Notes under the pieces: generated by a model
What the model was told of the DNA's origin: nothing
What the model saw: only the letters and a program-made list of their open reading frames with translations
Database searches by the model: none
Position numbers and translations under genes: made by a program
Shown here: positions 1 through 7,745 of the stretch, piece by piece
Position numbering within the stretch: position 1 is the first letter of the stretch
Layout: each line of letters begins with the position of its first letter
Origin: CAZKYX01 sp964557125
GTDB lineage: Bacteria > Patescibacteriota > Microgenomatia > Levybacterales > GWA1-39-11
Assembly: GCA_964557125.1 (NCBI GenBank)
Contig: CAZKYX010000010.1
Coordinates: 1-37,843, forward strand
DNA length: 37,843 nt
Reading direction: 5' to 3'

Positions 1-151
1 GAGCAGTCGTGATTTGAGATGACCGTGCTGGCTGAGATTCAGTGCTCTTTGTACCTGCTCCCAAAACATAAGCAATGCCTCCAACCACCAGTACTGAGAG
101 AACCCATAAAAAAATCCAAAGTACTTTTGAAGTGGAGTCTGCCTTTTCCAT
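1..151 (-). CDS. N-terminus of a membrane-anchored protein (partial, runs off the window)
   Basis: The reading frame opens at an ATG at 151-149 and stays open to the window edge, giving about 50 residues beginning MEKADSTSKVLWIFLWV. Residues about 9-31 form one hydrophobic segment, followed by a Ser/Thr/Gln-rich stretch, as expected for a signal-anchor followed by an extracytoplasmic linker. An in-frame TAA lies four codons upstream, so the ATG is well placed. A perfect minus-strand TTGACA (187-182) and an AT-rich -10-like stretch lie just upstream, with no Shine-Dalgarno. The function cannot be told because the body of the protein is outside the window. Confidence 0.6.
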   Translation of the reverse strand, partial: MEKADSTSKVLWIFLWVLSVLVVGGIAYVLGAGTKSTESQPARSSQITTA

Positions 152-180
152 TGGACATAGTATTTATAATTGAAAGCCTT

Positions 181-207
181 TTGTCAAGAAATGTATGGTA
201 TTATACT
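181..207. promoter_or_regulatory. Divergent promoter-like element sharing one TTGTCAA
   Basis: TTGTCAA at 181-187 reads TTGTCA on the plus strand and TTGACA on the minus strand. TATACT at 202-207 could be the plus-strand -10, while AT-rich sequence 155-170 could supply the minus-strand -10 for the gene at 1-151. Spacing is not ideal in either direction. Confidence 0.4.
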
Positions 208-210
208 TTT

Positions 211-432
211 GTGTTAGAAAAGAAAGGAAGACTTGAGTATTTAAGGGGAAATGGTGAGGATATAAAAGAATCTCAAAGTGACAAAATGCTTCGTATGCTT
301 TCCGTGCAGCACCCACCTGAGGCAACCCCAGAACACTTCCAGCCAAGTGGATTTCCCCAAAGACAAATTTTGGATGTATTGCAGAATAGAGTAGAACAAC
401 CAACAAACAAGAATAAGAAGAAAAAATCTTAG
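211..432 (+). CDS. Small hypothetical protein with a Lys-rich tail
   Basis: A GTG-initiated frame of 73 residues starts VLEKKGRLEYLRGNGEDIKE and ends in a basic NKNKKKKS tail. The same frame is open further upstream, but that part lies on top of the convincing minus-strand gene at 1-151, so I place the start after the TTGTCA (181-186) and TATACT (202-207) promoter-like hexamers. Its TAG overlaps the TAA of the next minus-strand gene (429-776) in the same interlocking way as the pair at 20750-20753, which supports it being real. The spacer of 15 and the very short distance from -10 to GTG are weak points. I recognise no family. Confidence 0.38.
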   Translation: MLEKKGRLEYLRGNGEDIKESQSDKMLRMLSVQHPPEATPEHFQPSGFPQRQILDVLQNRVEQPTNKNKKKKS

Positions 433-776
433 TTGTGTAAATCAAGATATAATCCAAGAAGAAAAAAGACCAATGTAATAATCCCAACAACAATTTTTGT
501 TTTTAGCTTCCATTTAGAAATTATCCAAAATCCGGGTGTTCCCCAACCCCCATACCCGAAAGCACTCATAATGGCTTCTTTATTTTGTTCTATCTGATAC
601 TCTCTGTCGTCCGGCAATTTATAAAGCGCAATATTAAAGTTTTGTAGTTCCGAGAACGCCTGTCTTATTTCTTTCTTTGTCCATCCTTTTTTCAAAAAAT
701 TATCCATGATTTGTTCATGCGTGTTTCCTTTTTCAAATTCTGATTTTATTTCAGGAATCAAATTATTGATATCCAT
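429..776 (-). CDS. Small membrane protein with a cytoplasmic helical N-terminus
   Basis: This 115-residue protein starts MDINNLIPEIKSEFEKGNTH. Residues 1-45 look like a compact helical module with a KKGWTKKEIRQA motif, common in small CPR proteins and similar in pattern to UBA/SHOCT-like helices. A Gly/aromatic stretch (GYGGWGTPGFW) follows, and one transmembrane helix (about 93-112) ends the protein. The frame extends upstream, but the ATG at 776 is preferred because a minus-strand TTGACA (about 817-812) and a weak TACATA-like -10 lie just upstream, consistent with a short or absent leader. No function can be assigned. Confidence 0.7.
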   Translation of the reverse strand: MDINNLIPEIKSEFEKGNTHEQIMDNFLKKGWTKKEIRQAFSELQNFNIALYKLPDDREYQIEQNKEAIMSAFGYGGWGTPGFWIISKWKLKTKIVVGIITLVFFLLGLYLDLHN

Positions 777-861
777 ATAAGAGAAAGTATGTATATGTAT
801 TAGCATGTTTGTCAAGAAAAGAGCGAGAGACTTACTACTGTTATTGATATAATAGGAGGCA

Positions 862-1391
862 ATGCAAGACATATTATTTCTCGACACTGAGACCACCGGT
901 ATTGACCCTTTGATTGATAGACTCTTTCAAGTGTGTTACAAAATTGGCGATAGGTTGGAAAATGAGTTCTTCAAACCCCCCGTTCCCATCTCAATAAAAG
1001 CACAAAGCATCTCCCACGTTACCAACAAAATGGTTGAAGGAAAAAGTGAATTTAAATATTCTGAAATGAAAAAGGAGCTAGAGAGTCTCTTGAAAGACAA
1101 TATTTTGGTAGCGCATAGCGCACTTTTTGATATAGACATGGTTGAAAAAGAAGGGGTCAGTGTCCCACGTTATATTTGTACTTTAAAAGTTGCTCGATTT
1201 TTAGATCCTGANNNNNNNNNNNNNNNNNNNNNNNNNNNNNNNNNNNNNNNNNNNNNNNNNNNNNNNNNNNNNNNNNNNNNNNNNNNNNNNNNNNNNNNNN
1301 NNNNNNNNNNNGAGGACTGGATATTTACCCTAAAGCACCACTTGAATGTAAAGTAGTTCTTGCTACTATTATATATAGTGCACTTATTTAA
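862..1391 (+). CDS. DnaQ-fold (DEDDh-type) 3'-5' exonuclease, interrupted by an assembly gap
   Basis: The first 117 residues show an RNase-T/DnaQ exonuclease: DTETTGID at residues 8-15 is ExoI with its Asp-x-Glu, and LVAHSALFDIDM near residue 92 is ExoII. A 100-N gap follows, so the frame across it is arbitrary. One frame after the gap ends at 1356. Another, ending at 1391, gives GLDIYPKAPLECKVVLATII, which aligns far better with the usual GLDI-AHDAL-D ExoIII end of these proteins, so I give 1391 as the end. In that reading the ExoIII His and Asp are Pro and Lys, so the enzyme may be impaired or the gap may hide more. A TATAAT (849-854) sits seven bases before the ATG. Confidence 0.75.
1212..1311. 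other. Scaffold gap (100 N)
   Basis: Exactly 100 N, the conventional unknown-length gap. Reading frame and distance across it are not informative. It interrupts the exonuclease gene. Confidence 0.99.
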
Positions 1392-4300
1392 AAAATTTTT
1401 AAAATCCGCTTTTGCTCTTCCTGTTCTTTTTTCAGTACTACTTTTTCTTATCTTGGGTATGACAGCTTCTCTTCCTCAAAAAGATGATGCAAAAAGTGTG
1501 AAATTGGCTGACAGGGAAAAAAGAGAAATGGCCATACAACAGGTTTTGGGATATACATCAAGCGCACGCGGCGTAAATCTCTCAAGTAGTGACAAAGATT
1601 ACAATGCAATGGGGGTTGTGAGTGCAACATCTCTGGATAAAAAAGAAGTTGCAATTGACGGGTATGAGATGAAGGAGAAATTGAAGGTTAACTTGTTTAA
1701 AGCAACCGAAAATGACTTACTTGCCTTTCTTTCATCAGGCTCCAACAAGAATAGAGTCGATACCTCAAAATTATCTCAAATAACGAGTCTTAATTATCAA
1801 ATTAATGGCAACAATTCTCTTAATACACTACCACTTCCGCTAAAAGACAAAGAAGAAGGGATTTGGTACATACAAATCGTCGGAAAATCAGCTGAATGGG
1901 GGGTGTATTATATGCGTTCAGGGATAAATACTGTTGCAGTTGAGGAGAATAATAAAATTCTCACATGGACGTCTTCCCTTCTGACAAATAGAAGTGTTGC
2001 AAGCGGAAAAGTATTTTTCTATAACTTAGAAAATGGAATAAAGGAATTGGGAGCTACAACTATTGAAAAAAATGGTACGAGTGAAACACCAGTAAATCCT
2101 CTTGCAGACATTGCCCTTGTGAGATATGAGAATTCTATTGCTTTGCTACCCATACGGATGTATTTCTTGAATCATTTCGGAAGTACGTGGGATGATTTGA
2201 GTAGGCTTCAAAAAATTTCTCAAAAATATTTTGTTTTTACAGATAGGCCAATATACAAACCGGGGGATAAAATTTATTTTAAGGCAATTATTCGGAATGA
2301 TGACGATGCTAACTATACAATTCCAGAAGGAGAGGCAGAAGTATACATTCCAGATTATGTAAATGGAAAGAGCGTTGATATATTTAGAAAAAAATTCACT
2401 ATATCAAAAGATGGAACAGTTGAGGGTGAAATAACACTTCCGGAGAGTTCTGTTGGATATTATGGTGTAAATGTTGAAATTCCAAAACAAGGTGAGCAGG
2501 ACATTTCGCGAGGATATGCGTATTTTGAAGTTCAGGAGTATAGAAAACCCGAATTTAGTATTGAGGCAACTGTTAATAAACGTGAGGTAATCAGGGGTGA
2601 GAAAGTGACAGCAACAATTTTGGGTACCTACTTTTCAGGACAGCCGCTGCAAAATCAAGGAATTAAGTATTCGATTAAGGCAGCTAAATATTACGAATAC
2701 GAATACTTAAGAGACTTTAACGCATACAAAAAAGAGAGAACAGACGATTCGTTTTTGGGATACTACTATGGTGATGAGGTAGTGGCAGAAGGAAGGACCT
2801 ATCTAAATTCTGCGGGAAGTGTTGAGATTCCGATACCGACAAATAGTGACAAAACAAATTTGGGAAGTGACAAGGTGTATGTAATAGAAGTTGAGACGGT
2901 TGGTGGAAGTGCACCCTCCTACACGGTAAAAAATGTACTCGTACACGCGGGTGAATTTACTTTTTTCAGAACTGATGAAAGGTCAAGCTATAGAGTAAAT
3001 GAAAAAATTACCCTTCCATTTGCTCTTTCAAAAAATACTGACACAAAAATAGATGACATTACATTCTCCTCAAGTATTGTTAGGGATTATTGGGTAAAGC
3101 AACAGCAAAATCCAAATTCAAAATATCCAAACTACGAAAAAAAGACTGAAGATTTAGGTAAAGTTGATTCGAAAAGCAATGACAAAGGAACATTTGAAAT
3201 TGAATTCACCCCAAAGAATGCTGGATATCATAATCTGACTGTGCAGTCGTTTGACAACAAGCAAAACCCCATAACCAAAGTATTTAGTGTGTATGTATAT
3301 AAGGAAGATGAAATTATTCAAGCTGATTATAATGCAGCCAACGGAATAAAAATTACTGCTGACAAGGCAAAATATGATGTCGGAGAGAAAGCAAAACTTC
3401 TCATAACCTCCACCATGCCTAACAGAGATGTTTTGCTTACCATAGAGCGTGCTCGCGCCAATCAGTACCAAGTGGTTTCTTTAAATGGAAAGAGCACAAC
3501 CGTTGAAATTCCGTTGGCGGCAACAGATATTCCGAATGTATATGCTAAGGTAAGAACCTTCTCACAAACTTCCTATGAGGAGGATTCTATAAATCTTCCT
3601 ATTGTCACAACAAGCAAGGACATCAAAGTTGGAATTGAATTTGATAGGAAAAAATACGGAGCCGGAGAAACTGCAAAAGTAAAAATTACAACAAAAGACA
3701 CCAATGGCAAGGGAATTTCTGCCAATGTTGCATTGTGGTCAGTTGATAAAGCTATATATGAGTTATCTTCCCCCAATGTGGGCAGTATAAAAGATAACTT
3801 CTGGGGGAATATATATGACAACACCACTTCAAAGCATTCTCTTATGGGGATAATGCAAGATTTTGGCGGTGCCGGTGGAGGGTGTTTTTTGGCCGGAACA
3901 AAAGTTCTTATGGCAGATGGAAGTGAGAAAAATATTGAGGCTGTCAAGGTGGGCGAATTTGTAATGTCTAGAACTGATAATGACAGCACACTGGTCAAAG
4001 CAAAAGTAACGTCCCTTCATAAAGCGCAGTCCAGCGACTACCTCATCATAAATGGCTCCTTAAAAGTTACAGCAAACCATTACATGTATGTAAATGGTGG
4101 ATGGGAGCAAGCCGGAAGCATACAAAAAAATGACATACTCCTCAATTCAGAAAACCAAAAAATTAAAGTTTTTTCTGTCGAGCATCTTCTGGGAATAAAA
4201 GATGTATATAATCTTGAAATTGAAAGGTACCATACGTATTTTGCAAACGGAGTGTATGTTCATAACCAAAAAGGTGGGGGAGGAAGAAGTATTTTTAAAG

Positions 4301-6507
4301 ACACTGCGTATTGGAATCCAAATGTTATAACTAACGAAAACGGAGAGGCCGAAATTTCAATGGTCCTTCCTGACAATTTAACAACATGGGTTGTGAATGC
4401 CGTTGCATCAACAAGTGATACCAGAGTAGGACAGCAGACAAGGGAAATGTTGGTTACCAAGGATGTTATTGTCAGACCCGTTTTGCCAAATCTTCTAAGA
4501 ATTGGAGATACTGCCATCCTTCCACTTCTTGTGCAAAACTTTACAGAGAGTAAGAAATTATTTGACGTATCAATGGTTTTTGAAGGAGTAAAAACACTTA
4601 CATCAAATTTCACAAAACAAGAAATTGACGCTTCTACTTCCAAAACATTTTCATGGAAAGTAAAAGCAGAAAAAGAGAATCCTCAATCAAAAATTTCATT
4701 CGAAGCCAAGACTGATATAGCAAAAGAGTCTGACAAAATAAATTTAACGCTTCCAATAGAGCCGTACCAATTCCATGATATAAAGGGGGCGAGTGGAATT
4801 GGGGATAAAGATTTTGCACTAAATATTCCACTTGATACTGATGTCAAGAAAAGTACCTTTGTTTTGTCTCTTTCTTCATCAATTACCAATTCACTTCCTT
4901 CGGCAATGTACTACCTTTTGCGTTATCCGTATGGGTGTGTTGAGCAGACGACAAGCAGAATGGTTCCGGCACTTCTTACTATAAAATATCCAAAATTATT
5001 TACTTCAGTTCTTTTTGGAGAGGAAAAATCTGAGACCATCATTGCAAAATCTTTGGATAGACTACGTGAATTGCAAGCAACCAATGGAGGATTTGCATGG
5101 TGGGAAAATGGCAGCGCTCCAAGTCCTTTCGTTACCGCATACGTTATAGATCAGCTCACAGCCCTAAAAAAGCTAAAAAAGCTTTCCGAAACCGATAACT
5201 ACATTCTGTATAACGCCAATAATTTTATGAGAACTGTTGGTAGTTCTATTGATAACAACAATCAATTCAAAACAATTTCTCTTGAGGAGCGCGTGGCCTT
5301 TAATTACGGAGTATCTTTTGACCGCGGGAATGCAATACCTTTCTTTCTTACCCAAGAAGAACTAGGTCAATTAACTCCTGACTTGATTGCTCTTTACGCA
5401 ATTGGAAGTATTAATAACAATCGACTTGACACATTTACTAATGGAATCAACCGTCTCAAAGAGACCGCTCAAATTCAAGGAGATTCTATGTATTGGGCAG
5501 CAGGTAGCAAGAAAAATTTTGGCTCAATTGATGTATCAACTGCGCTTGCCGTAAGAGCGTTGATGCTACAGGGTGGTAATCAAGACATGGTTGAAAAAGG
5601 GGTCAGATATCTAACTCATTCAAGAGTATACGACTACTGGTCAAATACGTATGCAACCTCACAAGTGCTGCAGACTTTGAGTGAATATGCTCTTTTAACC
5701 AACGAGAACACGCCTAACTACACGTATTCAGTAATGTTGAATGGCACTAAGGTAAAAGAAGGAGATGTTAACTCAAATGATCCAATAACAGATATCAAAA
5801 TTCCAATTGAGAATCCAGACGAGTTAACCCTATCCGTCAGAATACGGGGAGAGGGACAGTTATATTCAACACTCAGAACAGACGCACTGAGAACTGACAG
5901 AAAGGCAGAAGCAGTCGCCAATGGTATTCAGATAACAAGAGAGTATATAGGTGAAAAAGGGGAAGGTTCAACTATTGGGGTAGGAGATTTGGTAACTGTA
6001 AGATTTAAAGTGAGTGGTCTAAAAACAGAAGAGTCTTATGGAATAATTGATGACCAGCTTCCGGCTGGACTTGTTGCTGTAAATACACGACTCAAAAATG
6101 AAACGCTTAGTGGACAGGCTCCTTCCTATTCAACTAATTATGTTGGCGAGACGATTACAAAAGACGGTATTGAACTTTCTTTGTATACTGTCAAAGCCGG
6201 AGTCAATACCTATGAGTATAAAGCACGGGCAGTTGTTGAGGGAGAATTTAGTGCTCCTCCTGCAACAGTATCTCTGATGTACACTCCTGAAATTTATGGA
6301 AGAACAACAGGAGACTCTGTAAAGATTGATAAAGAGAGCAAAGCTGGGAAAAAGAGCGGACTTGTCTCAAGGTTGTCGTTAATTCCTTCTCTTACTATAT
6401 TGCTTGTGCTTCTTGTTGGTACTTTTATATTTTTAAAAACAAGAGATAAGAGGCACGGTATGACATCTCCAAACCAAGATACGAATTCTTCTGTCGATAA
6501 TACCTAG
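1378..6507 (+). CDS. Alpha-2-macroglobulin-like thioester protein with an inserted Hint (intein-like) domain
   Basis: About 1709 residues. Start GTG 1378 lies five bases after a TATTAT; upstream frame codons would overlap that promoter. An N-terminal membrane segment (about 5-27) comes first. Macroglobulin domains include TDRPIYKPGDKIYFK (about 288) and FEVQEYRKPEF (about 383). The bait-region domain ends near VALWSVDKAIYEL. A Hint domain (836-963) sits between Gly-rich linkers GGAGGG and KGGGG. The next macroglobulin domain (FKDTAYWNP, LPDNLTTW) follows, then a thioester domain with GCVEQT (Cys1187), a receptor-binding-like end (YTPEIYGRTTGDSV) and a C-terminal membrane helix (about 1667-1687) with a basic tail. 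Family members trap proteases by covalent attachment after bait cleavage. Only two cysteines exist, Cys836 and Cys1187. The family call is secure; the role of the Hint insert is inference. Confidence 0.95.
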   Translation: MHLFKKFLKSAFALPVLFSVLLFLILGMTASLPQKDDAKSVKLADREKREMAIQQVLGYTSSARGVNLSSSDKDYNAMGVVSATSLDKKEVAIDGYEMKEKLKVNLFKATENDLLAFLSSGSNKNRVDTSKLSQITSLNYQINGNNSLNTLPLPLKDKEEGIWYIQIVGKSAEWGVYYMRSGINTVAVEENNKILTWTSSLLTNRSVASGKVFFYNLENGIKELGATTIEKNGTSETPVNPLADIALVRYENSIALLPIRMYFLNHFGSTWDDLSRLQKISQKYFVFTDRPIYKPGDKIYFKAIIRNDDDANYTIPEGEAEVYIPDYVNGKSVDIFRKKFTISKDGTVEGEITLPESSVGYYGVNVEIPKQGEQDISRGYAYFEVQEYRKPEFSIEATVNKREVIRGEKVTATILGTYFSGQPLQNQGIKYSIKAAKYYEYEYLRDFNAYKKERTDDSFLGYYYGDEVVAEGRTYLNSAGSVEIPIPTNSDKTNLGSDKVYVIEVETVGGSAPSYTVKNVLVHAGEFTFFRTDERSSYRVNEKITLPFALSKNTDTKIDDITFSSSIVRDYWVKQQQNPNSKYPNYEKKTEDLGKVDSKSNDKGTFEIEFTPKNAGYHNLTVQSFDNKQNPITKVFSVYVYKEDEIIQADYNAANGIKITADKAKYDVGEKAKLLITSTMPNRDVLLTIERARANQYQVVSLNGKSTTVEIPLAATDIPNVYAKVRTFSQTSYEEDSINLPIVTTSKDIKVGIEFDRKKYGAGETAKVKITTKDTNGKGISANVALWSVDKAIYELSSPNVGSIKDNFWGNIYDNTTSKHSLMGIMQDFGGAGGGCFLAGTKVLMADGSEKNIEAVKVGEFVMSRTDNDSTLVKAKVTSLHKAQSSDYLIINGSLKVTANHYMYVNGGWEQAGSIQKNDILLNSENQKIKVFSVEHLLGIKDVYNLEIERYHTYFANGVYVHNQKGGGGRSIFKDTAYWNPNVITNENGEAEISMVLPDNLTTWVVNAVASTSDTRVGQQTREMLVTKDVIVRPVLPNLLRIGDTAILPLLVQNFTESKKLFDVSMVFEGVKTLTSNFTKQEIDASTSKTFSWKVKAEKENPQSKISFEAKTDIAKESDKINLTLPIEPYQFHDIKGASGIGDKDFALNIPLDTDVKKSTFVLSLSSSITNSLPSAMYYLLRYPYGCVEQTTSRMVPALLTIKYPKLFTSVLFGEEKSETIIAKSLDRLRELQATNGGFAWWENGSAPSPFVTAYVIDQLTALKKLKKLSETDNYILYNANNFMRTVGSSIDNNNQFKTISLEERVAFNYGVSFDRGNAIPFFLTQEELGQLTPDLIALYAIGSINNNRLDTFTNGINRLKETAQIQGDSMYWAAGSKKNFGSIDVSTALAVRALMLQGGNQDMVEKGVRYLTHSRVYDYWSNTYATSQVLQTLSEYALLTNENTPNYTYSVMLNGTKVKEGDVNSNDPITDIKIPIENPDELTLSVRIRGEGQLYSTLRTDALRTDRKAEAVANGIQITREYIGEKGEGSTIGVGDLVTVRFKVSGLKTEESYGIIDDQLPAGLVAVNTRLKNETLSGQAPSYSTNYVGETITKDGIELSLYTVKAGVNTYEYKARAVVEGEFSAPPATVSLMYTPEIYGRTTGDSVKIDKESKAGKKSGLVSRLSLIPSLTILLVLLVGTFIFLKTRDKRHGMTSPNQDTNSSVDNT
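3883..4266 (+). other. Hint / bacterial intein-like (BIL) domain inside the macroglobulin
   Basis: This 128-residue segment begins CFLAGTKVLMADGSEKNIE, a standard intein block A with a cysteine at position 1. It contains block B as TANH (Thr898, His901) and ends YHTYFANGVYVHN, block G with the penultimate His and terminal Asn (962-963). The residue after the Asn is Gln964, not Cys, Ser or Thr, so classical splicing is unlikely. That is typical of bacterial intein-like domains that cleave or ligate rather than splice. There is no endonuclease domain and the length is that of a minimal Hint fold. Poly-Gly linkers on both sides suggest a designed site at the bait position. Confidence 0.92.
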
Positions 6508-6516
6508 GATTTGTAC

Positions 6517-6522
6517 TATACT
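6517..6522 (+). promoter_or_regulatory. -10 element of the TMEM43 gene
   Basis: TATACT, followed after six bases by the ATG at 6529. No SD. It fits the leaderless pattern of the window. Confidence 0.55.
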
Positions 6523-6528
6523 TTTTTT

Positions 6529-7671
6529 ATGCCAACAACCGTAACAACAAAAACATCTTGGCTTTCAAGAATTGGCTCGTCTATTAAAGGTATTTTTATA
6601 GGAATTGTACTGGTTATTCTTGCTGGAATTCTTCTTTTCTGGAATGAGGGAAGAGCAGTTAAAACCTATCAAAGTTTTAAAGAGGGTGCGTCAAAAGTAG
6701 TTTCTGTTCCAAATGATCCTGTAGACAGTACAAAAGAGGGTGCGCTTATACATTTTACTGGTGAGGCAAAAACTCCGAGTGTATTAGTTGATACCGATTT
6801 TGGGGTAGGTGGTAATTTATTGAAATTAAAAAGAGTTGTTGAGGTGTATCAATGGGAAGAAAACACAGCAAGCAAAACGGTTGACAAATTAGGTGGAGGA
6901 CAAGAGACAACTACAACCTATACATATGCTCAGGATTGGTCTGAGGTTTTATCCGATTCGTCAAAGTTCCAGGAGGCTGAAGCACACAGAAATCCAACAG
7001 CAAAATTGTTTGAGAGTCAGGAATTTTTTGCACAAAACGTGAGTGTTGGTTCTTTTCTTCTTCCTGACGAAATACTCCGTACGCTTCCCGGTTACTCGAC
7101 TTTTGAGATTACGTCTGAAATGCTTACTTCACTGCCACTGGACAAGCAGTCAAAGCTAGAGATTTTGGGCAACATGTTGTATTACCAAACGGAAAACCCA
7201 ACCACTCCTGTGATTGGGAGTACAAGAATTCGATATGAGGCGATTGCACCTCAAAAGGTAAGTGTCATAGCTCAACAAAAAGGGAATTCTCTAGCCCCGT
7301 ACCAAACGAAAAACGGGAGAACGATTGAAATGATTCAAGTAGGAGAAATTCCAGCAGCTCAGATGTTTGCAGGAGCAATAGAGGCGAACAAAACAATGAC
7401 GTGGATAGTACGAGTTGTTGGTCTTATTTTATTATTCTTAGGTTTTAGAATGGCTTTAGGAGTGTTACCAATTCTTGCAGGGGTTATACCACCTCTTGGG
7501 AAATTGATAGGTGCAGGTGCCTCCCTTGTATCATTTCTTCTTGCAATGCTTATAGGTGTTGTTATTATAGCCATCGCGTGGATTTCCGCACGTCCTCTCA
7601 TCGGTATACTACTCCTTGCTTCGGTTATTGGCGTTTTCTTCCTCTACTTAAAGTTCAAGAAAAGTAAGTAA
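6529..7671 (+). CDS. TMEM43-family membrane protein
   Basis: This 380-residue protein has one N-terminal transmembrane helix (about 20-42, ending in the FWNEGRAVKT motif characteristic of the TMEM43/LUMA family). A large extracytoplasmic domain follows, then a C-terminal cluster of about four helices from WIVRVVGLILLFLGFRM onward, ending KFKKSK. The topology and the NEGRA motif are those of the family. Its biochemical role is unknown; in animals TMEM43 is an inner-nuclear-membrane/ER protein. It lies 21 nt after the macroglobulin but has its own -10, so co-transcription is possible but not required. The ATG at 6529 is chosen over upstream frame codons because of the TATACT six bases ahead. 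Confidence 0.88.
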   Translation: MPTTVTTKTSWLSRIGSSIKGIFIGIVLVILAGILLFWNEGRAVKTYQSFKEGASKVVSVPNDPVDSTKEGALIHFTGEAKTPSVLVDTDFGVGGNLLKLKRVVEVYQWEENTASKTVDKLGGGQETTTTYTYAQDWSEVLSDSSKFQEAEAHRNPTAKLFESQEFFAQNVSVGSFLLPDEILRTLPGYSTFEITSEMLTSLPLDKQSKLEILGNMLYYQTENPTTPVIGSTRIRYEAIAPQKVSVIAQQKGNSLAPYQTKNGRTIEMIQVGEIPAAQMFAGAIEANKTMTWIVRVVGLILLFLGFRMALGVLPILAGVIPPLGKLIGAGASLVSFLLAMLIGVVIIAIAWISARPLIGILLLASVIGVFFLYLKFKKSK

Positions 7672-7745
7672 TATTCTCTTGTAATCTAGCCTACAGCAAT
7701 AAGAACCCTTCGGGTGTATTTTGAAGGTGTTAAAGATACAAGAAT

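Noticed and set aside
19..210. Upstream extension of the plus-strand small frame to position 19
   Set aside because: It lies opposite a convincing minus-strand gene start with a membrane helix; the promoter-like hexamers favour a start after 207.
3573..3998. Minus-strand frame of 141 residues opposite the macroglobulin
   Set aside because: The macroglobulin reading is secure over this stretch and the opposite frame has no family pattern or start signal.
4264..4269. Classical splicing intein in the macroglobulin
   Set aside because: The +1 residue after the terminal Asn is Gln, not Cys, Ser or Thr, and the domain lacks an endonuclease; intein-like cleavage is the better reading.
7690..7730. 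ACCC-TTC-GGGT hairpin as a terminator after the TMEM43 gene
   Set aside because: The stem has four base pairs and only a short T stretch; too weak to call.
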